DNA from: Rhodocollybia butyracea | Lineage: Eukaryota; Basidiomycota; Agaricomycetes; Agaricales; Omphalotaceae | Direction of reading: 5' to 3' | DNA length: 64,000 nucleotides | NCBI GenBank assembly: GCA_015501585.1 | Contig: JADNRY010000035.1 | Span: 248,001 to 312,000, forward strand | Shown: positions 33,389 to 44,528 of the stretch, one piece after another | Layout of the letters: each line of letters opens with the position of its first letter | How positions within the stretch are numbered: the first letter of the stretch is position 1 | Notes under the pieces: generated by a model | What the model was told of the DNA's origin: nothing | What the model saw: only the letters and a program-made list of their open reading frames with translations | The model's database searches: none | Position numbers and translations under genes: made by a program

Positions 33389-34881
33389 ATGGCTCCTCAA
33401 TCGAATACCGCCTCCCCATTTTCCGGGTTAGTCGGGGCAACTATGGCCGCCTTGAAACTGAGAGACAACGGATGTATGTGTCGCTTGAAAATCTTTGTAG
33501 AATGGCATCTTTACTGAACAGTCGCTAGATAACCAAGTTGCCGTAGATGATGAAGGAAAGGTCGCTCTGCATCGCCCCTCTGGAGAATACATGGACAGAG
33601 AAGCTGGATTGCAAGCTCTTGAGGAGGAAGAGGGTTTTCTCAACAAGAACCAAAGGCCAATACGGAAACGCCAGACTCCCCGTTGCGTATGTTGCGGCAT
33701 AAAGTAAGCATCAATGATTAAAGCGCGTTTGTCGATCAACCAACACACGAGTCAACAGTTGCGGTCTGTTCTTCAAAATTATCGGGATCCTTGTTGCCTT
33801 GTTCTTCGTCGTCTCTGCCGGAAAGCTTATCTGGTGGGCTCTCACTGTAAGTGTTTTTCGTCAATTACACACCGTTTTTCCTGACCGGCGCTATTAGCCA
33901 TCATCTACTGGCCTCGAAGGAGCGCCTGTATTTAGCGAGTCCCTTGGTTGCCTGGACGCATCCTTCCTTTACAATGGTGGCGAGACAACAGTTTCTGTGC
34001 CCATGGGTAATAGACATGAACATGCTGTTGACACCCATGGTAGTGGTGTTGGAACATTCCTTATCACTGAGGCCCCTGCCGATGTTACCGAAGTTCAGTA
34101 CAAGATTACTATCAAAACCAACGACAAGGCCCTCCTTGACGATGTTGCGATGACCTATCCCGCTCCCCTTCCAGATGGTACCTCTGATGGAGTGAGTCGT
34201 ATGTTCATCGAGACTCCTGTTTTCCCAAAGGCCTCGTCTTCCTGCATGCGTTACGACGTCGTCATGTATGTGCCCAAGGCATTGAAGAAACTTCACATCG
34301 GTTCTCATTCCACGGCCCACGTTCAGTTCGACACCCATGCCCATCTCGACCTCGACAACTTATTTGTTACTCTCTTCACCTTGGATCCTAGGAACTTGAT
34401 TCAATCTTCTGATAATGTCCGCGCCACCGACCTGACGCTGGAGGTGTACAGGGGATGGATTCTTGGCGATGTTTCGGTTGCTCGCGTACTCAGAGTCGCT
34501 ACCCAACGCGGTGACGGTGTGGCGAACGTGCATGTGCGCCCAACAGCTGCCGTTGACCCGACAGACCCTGAGGAAATTGCCTTCACGACTATGACGGGTG
34601 CCGGCCGTACCGATATCTTCTTTGAAAACGACAAAGCATTCCCTCATCGGCCTATCAAAGCCACGCACACTTCCTCAAGGGGTGCTGATATATACTTGAC
34701 ATACAAAGATGCAGAGTTTGATGGCAACATCCAACTCGACTCTACTTCCTTCACTGTTAAAGGGGCCAAGCCTTACACCCTTGCTGATGCTAAAGGCTCA
34801 TATACGCACTGGGTTGGAGATATGAATGGAAAGGACGAGATCACAATGAAATCGAAAGGCTGGACAGGCTTATACTTCTGA
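33389..34881 (+). CDS. Single-pass membrane protein with beta-rich outer domain
   Basis: Exons 33389-33473, 33529-33703, 33759-33846 and 33898-34881 give 443 residues. The N-terminal 95 residues are charged and presumed cytosolic. A Cys cluster (RCVCCGINCG, split by an intron) comes just before one transmembrane helix (IIGILVALFFVVSAGKLIWWAL). The remaining 320 residues are rich in Thr, Val and Asp with alternating hydrophobic pattern and two cysteines, as in beta-sheet adhesin-like fungal proteins (the DUF7330/DUF4097 type, recalled rather than aligned). There is no cleavable signal peptide, so a type II orientation is likely and the Cys cluster may be palmitoylated. Function unknown. Confidence 0.7.
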
Positions 34882-36373
34882 TTCGGCAAGGGTACAAGCT
34901 TGGGCTTTATGTGCATCTCCGATTGTAAAATACATATTAGCGGATAGTAATATTATTCTTGGTCAAGAGTCGCGTTTCATACGTATAGCTGATTTTCGCA
35001 TTTAGGCGCTCGTATTCGACCTCCACGAGTCTGCCAAATTTGAAACGCTTTCTTGGCTATGATGCCAATCTAACCAGAGAACTTGTCACGAACAGTGGGT
35101 TTCATCTAATGGAATCATACTTGAACGGAGCTTCTATAGGGCGGCTTATATTTCCGTGGTGCGTTTGCCAGTAGGACAGCAGTACTGCTCCCTTACATTA
35201 GCACCTCCTTTAATGCAACTATTTTTGGTCGGTTGATTCGCTTTGGAGCTTGCTCTAATGTCTCTTCACTGTGAAAGTGGCAGATACAGGCACTTCAAGC
35301 CTGCGATAGGGATGAGGTAGCCCACCAACGGCGAATATTGCGAGGATTCTATCAGATAGTTCTGGCGAGCGGCCTCAGCATAGATGCTCCTTCTATGAGC
35401 AACACTAGTTCAGGAGACACGGACAGTACGATGATGGTGAAGTGGTGGAAGCGGGGGTGAATATTTGAATGGTGGTGCAGGGGTGGAAAAGAAGACGATA
35501 AGGCGAACGACATTAAAGGAGATCGATTCGACGGATGACAGTGAAGATGTGACAAGGCAAGAAAGTACGGCGGAGCGCCAAAGGCCAGTGGTCCTTTCGC
35601 AAACCACACTCGTCCAATGCGAATATAAACTCCAGATACCGAGTTCTTTGGGAAAATCTGGCAGAAGACACCGATGACATCGATGTTGTGGTCATACCAC
35701 TACTTCTCTTGGCGACTTGATCGTAATCCGCGTTATACCACTCGAGTTACTTTCACCGGGAGGCATTTCCCTTTCGCCTGGTGCACTCTAATAATATTAC
35801 CCATTTACTCACTGGCTCAACGTATAGATCAGCTCGAGGGTATTGTGGGTGAGCGGAGGACAAGCCTAAACTAGACAATACTACCCGCCGCGACTCATAT
35901 TTCGTATGTACTTTTGAAGGTTACATAAGTTATCCCAGTTCTTCGTTGTCCGATGTCATGAAAACACGTTCACGAGTCATTCCCAAATAAACATTTGGTG
36001 GTATACAGTGGGATGGCTTCCTAGGGGAATTGGCGTTGTGAAATCGAAAGGGAGTGAAGAGAATGGGTCTGAGTAGATGTTTTGAACTCCATCGCTTATG
36101 TATGGATCCGCAGTGACGATAAACCTGACACTGTGTTGGAAGAGTCAAGAGATGGCCCAACTTCTGATAACGCGTGGTTGTCGTGTCAGCTTTGACTACA
36201 AAGTTACTGCAGACGCGGTTAAAGCCTTTCGAAGGCATTGAATTGAAGAGAATAACAAGCAGAAGTAAGATCCCATGTGTGTCAAAATGCGGAGGGTCTT
36301 GAATTACATTTGGTTACTTTTATGTGCATTTGCATACATACATGTGGGTAACGATAAAGAGTACCCAAGCATT
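34882..36373. other. 1.5-kb intergenic region
   Basis: This gap lies between a plus-strand gene end and a minus-strand gene end. ORFs at 35465-35677 (+) and 36238-35930 (-) have some coding flavour (for example EIDSTDDSEDVTRQEST on plus). They lack splice partners and recognisable relatives, so I do not call genes. They may be remnants. Confidence 0.4.
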
Positions 36374-37099
36374 CTATGACTTTTTCAGAGGTTTGTCTTC
36401 ATCAATAGCTGAGAGTCGAGGATCTTCAAGGGTTTTCCGTCTATTGCGCATTTCCGCTCCATCCAGGCGTTGCGACCGGGCACGATCTATGATTTCTTCC
36501 AAAGCCTCTTGCCTAGTCATGGTAGCCTGCACTACAAACATGGCTATAGCCTACGTACAAGCCTCAAATGAGAGTTTTTATGCAAAGAAAAAATTGCTCA
36601 CTCCAAACACGGCGAATAATATAATACGGTCTTTCCACCGTTCGTCTATGGCACCAGTCTCATATAGTTCTCGGTGTCGTCGTACACGAGCAGCTCTTCT
36701 AGCCGCAGTAGTAGCTTCGTCGCGTCTGTCTTGAGGCGAAGTCGTTCCAGTAGTTTCGTCCAAAGCTGGCTTGCCGCGTAGAATGTTGTATGCATTACTT
36801 ATGGATTGAAAGCGAGCATGAGCAACCTCCGAGGATAATGTATCTCCAGTTGTATCCGGATGATATATCCGCACAAGCTCGTAGTCTAGATGTATGCCAA
36901 AGCCTTGAGATGAACCCGTGAAATGTTGCAATCCATACGCACATCTGCTCTTTATATCATCCTGTGAGGCATTTGGCGGTAGATGGAAGATTTGGTGAGG
37001 AGTGGGATTATGTTGTTTGGGAAATGGAAAAGACTGTGGGCCTGTCGAATAATTTAGGCGTAAAAGACGATGAAGCGTCTTGTAGCGTGAAGAAAGCAT
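36374..37099 (-). CDS. J-domain protein, probably mitochondrial
   Basis: Exons 37099-36943, 36885-36602 and 36550-36374 give 205 residues. The start MLSSRYKTLHRLLRLNYST is a basic, Ser-rich presequence. The J domain (about residues 30-95) carries HQIFHLPPNASQDDIKSR, then YYELVRIYHPD with the catalytic HPD tripeptide, followed by FQSISNAYNILRGK. One membrane segment is assembled across the last intron (RIILFAVFGAIAMFVVQATM). A charged tail follows. J proteins stimulate Hsp70 ATPase. A single-pass organellar J protein would recruit Hsp70 to the inner membrane, but that localisation is inference. The start is clear because the upstream frame is closed. Confidence 0.8.
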
Positions 37100-37643
37100 C
37101 CAAGTTCCGGATAACCGGTCCGAGTTGGTGGATAGGCATCTCGCAATGGTTGTTTGACCTACGTAATACCTGCTACTTAAGAATATGTTCGATAGCTTCT
37201 TGGATTTAGAACTCGATTAGCTCTTCCGCCGCCATCCATTGGTATTCTGGAAAAGACTAATACGTGGCTAAGGCTAAGTCGAGTGTTCTTCGCTTTCTAA
37301 ATTCTGGAACACATTCCAAGTTTAGCCGAGCCTAGCTGCAGGCCAGAAACTGGTAACGTGAGCCCGAAAAGAAGCGTAAGATTGCGGAAAAGCTTAGGCT
37401 CGATGGTGTAAATGCTTAATATTAATGGTTAGATGTTATCCGCGTCTTGCAGTTGCACATACAGGTCGTCAATATATGATTTATCGTCATATTCTCCAAA
37501 ATTTGTAACAATATTTTCGTATATTACAATACGAACAATCTACTTCAACAAGAACACTAGATAGATGCTGGAAATACGACTGAATAATATATACACAAAA
37601 CAAGATGCGACAAAGCTATTGCAAAACGCTCAGAGAAAATATC
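37100..37643. other. Promoter and 3' gap, 540 bp
   Basis: This stretch lies upstream of the J-domain gene and downstream of the next minus-strand gene. It is AT-rich near 37,430-37,560. I see no other feature. Confidence 0.5.
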
Positions 37644-38982
37644 CTAGGCCTTCTTCCTCCAATCAAACAACTGGCTGGCTCTGCTCAAAAGTTTCTTCAC
37701 CTTGGTTCGCTCGACAAGTGAAGGCTTGCGCTGGGCCTGCTCCGGCGTTATGTCGATGAACGACTTGAGTCCAGAAGACACGGAGTCGTGAAAGCGAGAA
37801 GGTCGCTGGCGTGGCCGGACAGTGTTGCTGTCTACCGGATAATGGTGAAATGGAGTTGAAAGAACGGGATGCTGGTCACGATGAACGGCATTGGTGGATA
37901 TTCGCTGAGACTGGCCTCGGTGAGGCGAAGGAAGGACCTCGCGCTTCAGTGCCCCCATCGAGAACGGACGACTTTGACTTTTCTGAAAGTCCATCGAGAT
38001 TGAGCGACCACGAAAGAGTGACTTTTGTACCTTGGGGTTCTGAGTTGGGATGTCGAGACGCTCTAAAGATGAATTGCATTGAGGTGCAAATTTCAGAGAG
38101 CGCATTTTAGGTATCTGACGGGAAGGAATAGGCTGGACTTGTGAAGGACGTTGTTCAGGAGTATTTCTGGTTGAAAGGGGGAAGGAGGTAAGGCGACGTC
38201 GAGCGGTGGATGGCGTTTCATCGAATGGCACGGACCGACTTTGAAGATGGTGTCGAACTGGGGTTCGGTTCGGTTCGAGGGTACGCAGAGTTTCCTGAAA
38301 TATGCTGCAAAAAGGAAAATCTTGACTGTCGGCTCGAATCACCGCTTCGAGTTCTTTCGTCAATCCGTCGATTCTACCGCGGTAAGACTCTGTCGGACGA
38401 TCAACTGGAAATGGAGGTGAAAAGTCCAATTCTGCCTGTAAATCCGTAAGACTACCGGCACCCCATCGCTTCCTGACAGAGGAACTAGAATCAGCCATAG
38501 TAAACATAGGCGAGCTCTTCATACGACGCAGAATCGGACCAATTGGTGGAGGCTGAGGAAATTCAAACGGAAGATCGCTAAACGAGGACACATCGGATTC
38601 GGTACTTGAGAATGTTCCAGGAGGAGTTGGTCCAGGACTCATCAGGCTGAGCTCATCGGACACGGGCAACGATGTGGAAACTGTGAGAGGAAGAACGAAG
38701 AGGGGATCTCGACTAAATCCAAAGTGTGCACAACGGCGACGAGCTTTGCGAGAATCAACCGGAACATCGCTGTGCGGGTTTGCCAAAGAGACTGAACATT
38801 CAGGAAGAACAGGTGTAGAAGATTCGGTCGGTCTAACAGGATCCGTACTCAAGCGAGTAGGCACTGGGGGAATGGGCTCAGAAGGAGGGCCACTGATAAC
38901 AAATTGAGAAGAGCGAGCAGCACAAAACCAAAAATAACACTGACCTGGCGAGTTCAGCAAAGCCTGACCGGCGAGTAGACAT
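37644..38982 (-). CDS. Hypothetical Ser/Pro/Arg-rich protein
   Basis: Two exons (38982-38945, 38892-37644) give 428 residues. A longer uninterrupted ORF starts at 39062, but it runs through a canonical 52-nt intron (GTCAGT...TTATCAG). Splicing that intron restores frame only with the ATG at 38982, giving MSTRRSGFAELASGPPSEP, so I prefer this start. The protein is largely disordered, rich in Ser, Pro and Arg, with many possible phosphorylation sites such as RGRSIS and RSRSVP. Short ordered-looking patches are GRIDGLTKELEAVIRADS and VERTKVKKLLSRASQLFDW at the C-terminus. No family recognised; the basic C-terminal helix is the most distinctive part. Confidence 0.65.
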
Positions 38983-39128
38983 ATTGGTGAAAGGATAAGA
39001 AACCTAAATTCACATTCCGCTTTTTCACGCAAAGTCTCCGATCGTATTCTCACACTAAACATAATTCCGCTAAGGATGCATCGTAGATTCAGGAAAAGAC
39101 GTAAAGAGATACAGCAAGTGGGACGTGT

Positions 39129-40011
39129 CTAGTAAGCCTTCTTTCCACCAGAGGCAAGCGCCAGATGTGCGCTGTACTCGTCGAAGGGTAGCTTCGAGAC
39201 GGGGATCTCACGCCACAGATCTGGAGTAAGGAAGGCGTATGTTTTTGTGATCTATAACGGCGATATTAAGTTGAAAGTCAAAACGAGAAGACGAGAACTT
39301 ACAGCGGCAAATGTAGCTTTCAAGAAGTTACCCATGGTCGCTGTTGAACCCTTTGACTGTGTGTATACATCCTGAACACCAGCCAGCTCCAGCAGACGTT
39401 TAGATGCAGGGGCAGCAACGATACCCGTGCCACGGGGTGCAGGAATAAGCCGACACATGACTGAACCAACTTTTCCGCTGACTTTAGAAGGTACAGTGTG
39501 AGGCTCACCAAGAGCAGTACCCCAGTATCCTCTTCGGACGGGAATAACAGAGAGTTTGGCGAGGATAATGGCACCACGAATGGCCGTTGCAACTTCCTTT
39601 GCGCACTTTACACCGAGTCCGACGTGACCATCAAAGTCACCAATGGCAACAAAAGCCTTGAAACGGGTACGCTGACCAGCACGAGTCTGCTTCTGGACTG
39701 GCATGATTTTCATAACTTCGTCTTTGAGTTTCGGTAAGAAAAAGTCGACGATTTGGAATTCCTTGACGGGGAGAGAGAACAGGTAGATTTCCTCCATCGA
39801 TTTGATTTTACCGTCTTTTACGAGACGACCGAGTTTGGTGACGGGAACCCTGTAAGATCTTGAGTCTATAAAGTTTCCAACTTTTTTTTGCAACATACCA
39901 CTCCTTCTCATCGTCCTTGCGGGCTCCACGGCGAGGACCCCTGCGTCCACGCCCACGATCTCCACGTCCACGTCCAAATCCACCACGTCCACGGGGAGCA
40001 GCATCAGCCAT
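39129..40011 (-). CDS. RPS2: 40S ribosomal protein S2 (uS5)
   Basis: Exons 40011-39899, 39849-39303 and 39251-39129 give 260 residues. The N-terminus is the RGG-rich extension typical of eukaryotic S2 ([20 protein letters not shown]). [58 protein letters not shown] and [17 protein letters not shown] are hallmark uS5 segments. The protein lines the mRNA entry channel of the small subunit, and the Gly-Arg repeats are likely methylation sites. Both introns are GT-AG and short, with no room for a snoRNA. It is divergent from the antizyme gene across 376 bp. Confidence 0.97.
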
Positions 40012-40387
40012 TTTTGTTGTTTGTCGAAAATCTGAACAAGTTAAGTCAGCTAAACGGATCCAAGCAATCCAACTCAAATCCAGCGATTTCCATCCAGTTT
40101 TTCCACAGATCCATTGCAAAGCTGTCTTGCGGTTGCAAAGAAACGCACTTCAAGCGGAATAAAGGCATAGATACTCACTGAAGGCGACGAAAGGTGCTTT
40201 GAGGTATAGGACAACTGTGGATTTCGGCACGTTCGGCTTAGTAATCACCTAAGACAGTGGCTATGCTTGTCTTCTGCTTTCAAATTGAAACCTCCAAGTG
40301 AGTGCGAGTCTTGTTTGCGTGCATTGGCTTTCTGACTGTTTTCGCCAGATTTTCTATTGAAACTCGTTCAGCGTATCAAGTTGGCCT

Positions 40388-41417
40388 ATGTCGCTAAAAT
40401 CCAATACGAATTTATCCAATCAGAGATTTAGTCTTTGCCCCGCGTACGTTTAATAAAATTGACGTTAGAATCGGTGCTTATCTTCTTTTCAGCAACGGCC
40501 GTCAAACCGTTGGAGATGGGGCTGTAACTTTCGACACTCCTAGCGTGCTTGCTGTGTGCCAGATGCAAGGCACTGACGATATGTACTATTATTCTACTAC
40601 GTTCTCTGGCGGGCCCGGGGTCAGTATCATCTCTAATCTCTGCTAATCTTTAACTCATCTGTACTTTCTAGTGGCGCTTTTGACACCCCCAAAGTCAAAT
40701 GCCCTCCCGACAGAGGGTCGTCGATTTGTGTGACAGGCAAACCGGCGCCAATGACCCCCAATGCTACGTTTATCTCTCCTTCCGATTCCTATTATTCTTC
40801 CTATTCCAAGCAGCAAGCACCCAAATTCGATTCCTTTCCTTTCCCCAAAACTTCAATTAGCCCTTTTCCTATCCCATCTCGGAGTATCTCTCATCTCTCT
40901 ACGCCTCCGTTGACTCCAGACAATGGCAGCGACTGCAGCGACAGAAGCATATCGCCTCCCGCCTCGAGTCAACACAAGGATGATGCATTGGACTTTCTGA
41001 TGACAGTTTTCCCAGCTGGACTTGGAGCTCTTCCTTATGCGAAGAGTATATCCATCTCCTCCCCCAACATAGGCTCTGCTTTCAACGGGATGGTCCTTGA
41101 ACTTCCTGGAAAACCCAGAACCCTCTACGTCGACGCAAAGAGCGCTGAGAGTGTCAGCCTCAGAGAAAGGTATAGTCTAGAATATTGGTCATATGTTGCG
41201 CCTCGTGTAAACTCAATTCTTCTCCACTAGTATTGTCGCACTTCTGGATCTTGCGGATGACCACTTGGAGTGCTCTGCTCTCGTCATTGTTCTGGAAAGA
41301 TCTTCACCGGCTCTTGGTGAACTTTTGCATTCACTCATGTATGTTGGTGGCACCGTAGTCACCAAACCTCCTTTCCCTGTCGATAGCGCTTTTGTTCTCG
41401 TTGGATTGGAGATCTAG
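40388..41417 (+). CDS. Ornithine decarboxylase antizyme, +1 frameshift gene
   Basis: Exons 40388-40443, 40493-40619, 40672-41169 and 41231-41417. ORF1 starts MSLKSNTNLSNQ and runs 64 codons to ...GGPGWRF followed by TGA at 40681-40683. ORF2 is in the +1 frame from GAC at 40682 and runs 224 codons. It contains RTLYVDAKSAESVSLRES, VALLDLADDHLECSALVIV, GELLHSLMYVGGTVVTKPPF and ends FVLVGLEI, the conserved antizyme C-terminal domain. Antizyme binds ornithine decarboxylase monomers and delivers them to the proteasome without ubiquitin. Polyamines raise frameshifting and so close the feedback loop. TGG-CGC-TTT-TGA parallels the mammalian TGG-TGC-TCC-TGA context. ORF1 alone would be a short non-functional peptide. 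Confidence 0.93.
40678..40683 (+). promoter_or_regulatory. Programmed +1 frameshift site TTT-TGA
   Basis: The last sense codon of antizyme ORF1 is TTT, followed by TGA and then C. Skipping one T continues as GAC-ACC-CCC in ORF2. UUU-UGA is, as I recall, the antizyme shift site in nematodes, whereas UCC-UGA is most common elsewhere. Confidence 0.85.
40696..40728 (+). promoter_or_regulatory. Possible stimulatory hairpin after the frameshift site
   Basis: Thirteen bases after the TGA, CAAAT (40696-40700) can pair with ATTTG (40724-40728). CCCTC (40702-40706) can pair with GAGGG (40713-40717), leaving the loop CCGACA. The result is a two-part stem with a 3' bulge. A 3' RNA structure stimulates antizyme frameshifting in animals, so this is a plausible but untested counterpart. 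Confidence 0.45.
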
Positions 41418-41530
41418 TCATGTTCCCACTGTGGAAAACTGTCAACTTCATAGGCTCTTGATAGGGCCGGGGGTTTACAATTGTATTTCTTTCTCTCTTC
41501 ATAGTTGCTCAATAGTATCTGCTTTTTGAA

Positions 41531-42633
41531 CTACATGACGATACATCCGTTATCGTCGCGAGCCAACCTTCGAGCAATCTCATCAGAACTAACAGCTCTA
41601 TCTCGATGACCACCGAGTTGCACTATGAGCACTCCTGCATTGTGCGGGTCCATTTCCGCTACAAGTTGATGCCTTGAGAATAAACTTATCAGCATTTAAT
41701 TCAAAAAGAATGCAGAAACGCGTACTTTTGCATCAATTCTGAAATTGCAGGCTTGATTTTTGCAACTCCACCCTGTGAATGAAGACCTTTGCCTGCAGTA
41801 GACATCAGGAAACATCCCGTACGGTAACGGCCATCTTACCGACGATCAAGTAAATCTCAGAATCCCCTCTGCGCTTAGCCTCTTCAATGCCGCTTTCGGT
41901 ATAAGCTAGTGCCTCTTTGACATATAGCCCATGAAGGTCGAGTTCCCCAGGTTTGCTATCCTGTTTTCAGCTCTTTGAGCAAAAGTAACGACGAGATATA
42001 GCAAGTATTAACAAAGTTTGATTTACCTTGTTGTTCTCTGAAAATCCTAGTCAAACAAAAAAGCACACGCTAACTTGAGAACAACCCACCGGCAAAGATC
42101 CAATCACTAGCCTGCTTGTTTAGCTGTTCCATCTTCCGCTGGTGCTCTTTTCCTTTATTCGAAAGTTCTTTTGCGGCTGCACCGTCTCCTCGAGCATAAG
42201 CCTCATGGCTTTCCTGGAAACTTTTCGCCATGGCATCTCCTTCCTCGTTCGCTCGTCTCCGGAGATCCATATAATGCGGGTCATGCTGATTTGTTTGATT
42301 TGGATCCTGTAATTCAAGATATTAGTGCACTGGGTACTACAGGCAAAGTACCAGGATACCACGGACTGGACGGGGAGAATGAGGCTGTGAAGGAGGACTC
42401 GGAGCGTGAGGATGTTGCTGAGGATGTTCTGGCGAATGTGGTTCATGATGAGGTTTCTGAGGAGGCTGATGTTGAGAAGGAGCCTGCTGTTGTAGAGGAG
42501 GATATTGAACTTGTTCCTGCTGTTGTGTTTGAGGTTGCCATTGCTGCTGCTGTTGTTGGCTTTGATTTTCCTGTGAAGAACCACCGCAGATGATGTTGAA
42601 CACCGTCTGGATAAAGTTAAATATCGACGACAT
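41531..42633 (-). CDS. Smr-domain protein with DUF1771
   Basis: Exons 42633-42352, 42306-42090, 42046-42027, 41960-41840, 41792-41726 and 41672-41531 give 282 residues. The N-terminal 95 residues are Gln/Pro/His-rich. DUF1771 spans about 100-165 (DPHYMDLRRRANEEGDAM, ELSNKGKEHQRKMEQLNKQA). The Smr domain (about 180-282) has the GELDLHGLYVKEALAY signature, LIVGKGLHSQGGVAKIKPAI with the conserved GKGxHS turn, and a C-terminal extension GVLIVQLGGH. Smr domains are RNA/DNA endonucleases or nicking enzymes; the HGL and GKG motifs are intact. Eukaryotic DUF1771-Smr proteins have been linked to mRNA surveillance. One coding exon is only 20 bases. The stop is convergent with antizyme at a distance of 113 bp. 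Confidence 0.85.
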
Positions 42634-42808
42634 GGTGGAGTAAATTCAAGGTTCAAAACAACGCGGCGTTGCGTTACATGTTGGCGCGAGGCTGCGGGTT
42701 GATGGACCTGGCTTAGCGCCCTTCGTTCTACGTAATTATTTGAGCAACAAATAAGTATTAGTGAACGTGTGTAGTATGTAGAAGTACAAAGATTAATGAT
42801 TCTATAAA

Positions 42809-44289
42809 CTACCGATTGGTAACCTAGAAATATTTTAGACTTTGTCTGAAGGAAAGGAAAGCATGAAGGAAAACGCAAACCTTGAGAACCTTCCTCTGCA
42901 CTGGTTCCTCCTCATCTTCCTCGCCATCCCCCTCATTGTAGGCCGTTATAGCCGACACTCTTAGCGCCAAATCGTCTGTAATGGTGCCCGGTGCAGCCAT
43001 ACCACTGTAACCAGGCTGGTAGTGGGCAGCGTACGATTCACCCCTGACGAGCGGACCGACATCAGTTATCGAGGGTGAACTGGCAAGAAGCCTATGAGAA
43101 CCTTGAGATTCTGCGCGAGACAGGCCGTTTATCAGTGAGTGTGAGGAAGAAGTCGCGGTGGAGTGACCAGCACTTCCTCCGGCTTCCGCTCCGAGTCCGC
43201 TGTGGTGATCCAACATATCTGGCACACTATAAGACGACAAAGGCCGGATGGCTTGCATCATAGGAGAATTTTGCCGTTCGACAGGATGATAATCATAATC
43301 AAGATAATTGTTGTGCTGAGGTGCTTGTCCTGGGGGTATGAAAGCAGAGGAGGGTATGTAGTTGGGAGAACCAAACTCGGCCCTCGAATAGTTTTCGGTA
43401 GACATTAAAGGCTGAGCAAAAGTGCCATGCGAGCTAGCGCTAGAAACGGTATATGCTCCTCCATCGTATACAACACCATAACTGCTGCCAGTGCCCTTGG
43501 TGGCATTCGAATTGCTTGTTACATGCTTGTCGTCGAAGAACATAGGTGCAGTAGCATTAGCAGCCCGTGCAGCTTCTGCGGCGGCTTCTTCGCTCTCAAG
43601 ATCATACTGGTTAGCCCATCGTTTACGGAGGCAGAAGGCTATTGCCCAGATAATGATGATAGCACCAACAACAGCGACAGCGGTAAAAGTACATACAACA
43701 GCGCCCTCGTTATTCCAGAAGCTCCTTGAGAGACCGTTCGTTAGTTGAAGGAGCTCAAGATCAGAACAGTACGCACGAGCTGGACCCACCACTGTTGGAG
43801 GCAGCAGCGGTAGTTGAAGGACGTGTGGCACTGTCGATCACAGTGACCGTGTGTGTGCTTCCACCAAGCTGAGTACTAACTTGAAAAGAGGTGGTTAGAG
43901 TGAGAGTGTTAGTGGTAGTCGTCTGTGTGGTTAAAGATGTCGGAATGGTCAACGCTGAAGAAGAGGAGCTTGAACTTGTTGTGGCCAAAGAGGAGGTAGA
44001 GGAGGTAGTGCCGGTGGCAGTAGTGAGGGAGGTTGATATCGGAGAAGTAGCAGTTGAAGAAGTAGAAGGAGTGCTAGAAGTAGTCGGATTTAATATAGAT
44101 GTAGTAGCGGAAGTTGTGGCTACTAAGGTATCAGACGTCCTATAACAAGGAGAGTCGAGACAAAAAAAGTGCACAAAACGCATTGGAACATACGAGGGAG
44201 TCGAGGGATCAACATCTGCCGTAAGATCAGCAAGTGTTTAACGAAGAAGAGGAAACAAACGAACCAAATATACTGGATAGAACGCTCAT
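42809..44289 (-). CDS. Mid2/WSC-like single-pass surface protein
   Basis: Exons 44289-44265, 44215-44194, 44139-43777, 43724-42881 and 42823-42809 give about 422 residues. Residues 15-140 are almost entirely Ser and Thr, as expected for an O-mannosylated stalk. One transmembrane segment follows (VVCTFTAVAVVGAIIIIWAIAF) with a basic stop-transfer KRW. The cytosolic tail of about 250 residues is Ser/Tyr-rich and ends in an acidic run, EEDEEEPVQRKVLK-VTNR. The plan (stalk, one helix, tail) is that of cell-wall stress sensors such as Mid2 and Wsc, but no WSC Cys domain is present. The N-terminus is unsafe: my best exons give no signal peptide. A signal-like stretch MSVLSSIFGSFVSSSSLNT exists in a frame that does not connect, so a further indel or exon is possible. 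Confidence 0.65.
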
Positions 44290-44528
44290 ACTACGCACAT
44301 AGTAGGAGCTGAAGGAACTTCGCGCTGGAGGGTGGAGCTGAAATTTTATGCTCCTTTCGTAACGGCTAGTAACAACCGAGTCAAATAAACTGGTGGAGCT
44401 TTTTCGGACCCAGTCAAGTGTGTGTATCATGCAGGCAAAATTTAAAAATAGGTTGGGCGCTAAAATTCCATAAAAAACTAGTACATGTTTTAGAGTGTAT
44501 TCAAATTTTAATCCTTTTCAAACCCTTG

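Noticed and set aside
35465..35677. 70-codon plus ORF with an acidic segment
   Set aside because: It has no splice partner, family or conserved neighbour. It is noted only as a possible remnant.
38983..39062. Longer N-terminus (from 39062) for the Ser/Pro-rich protein
   Set aside because: The reading runs through a canonical 52-nt intron. Splicing restores frame only with the ATG at 38982.
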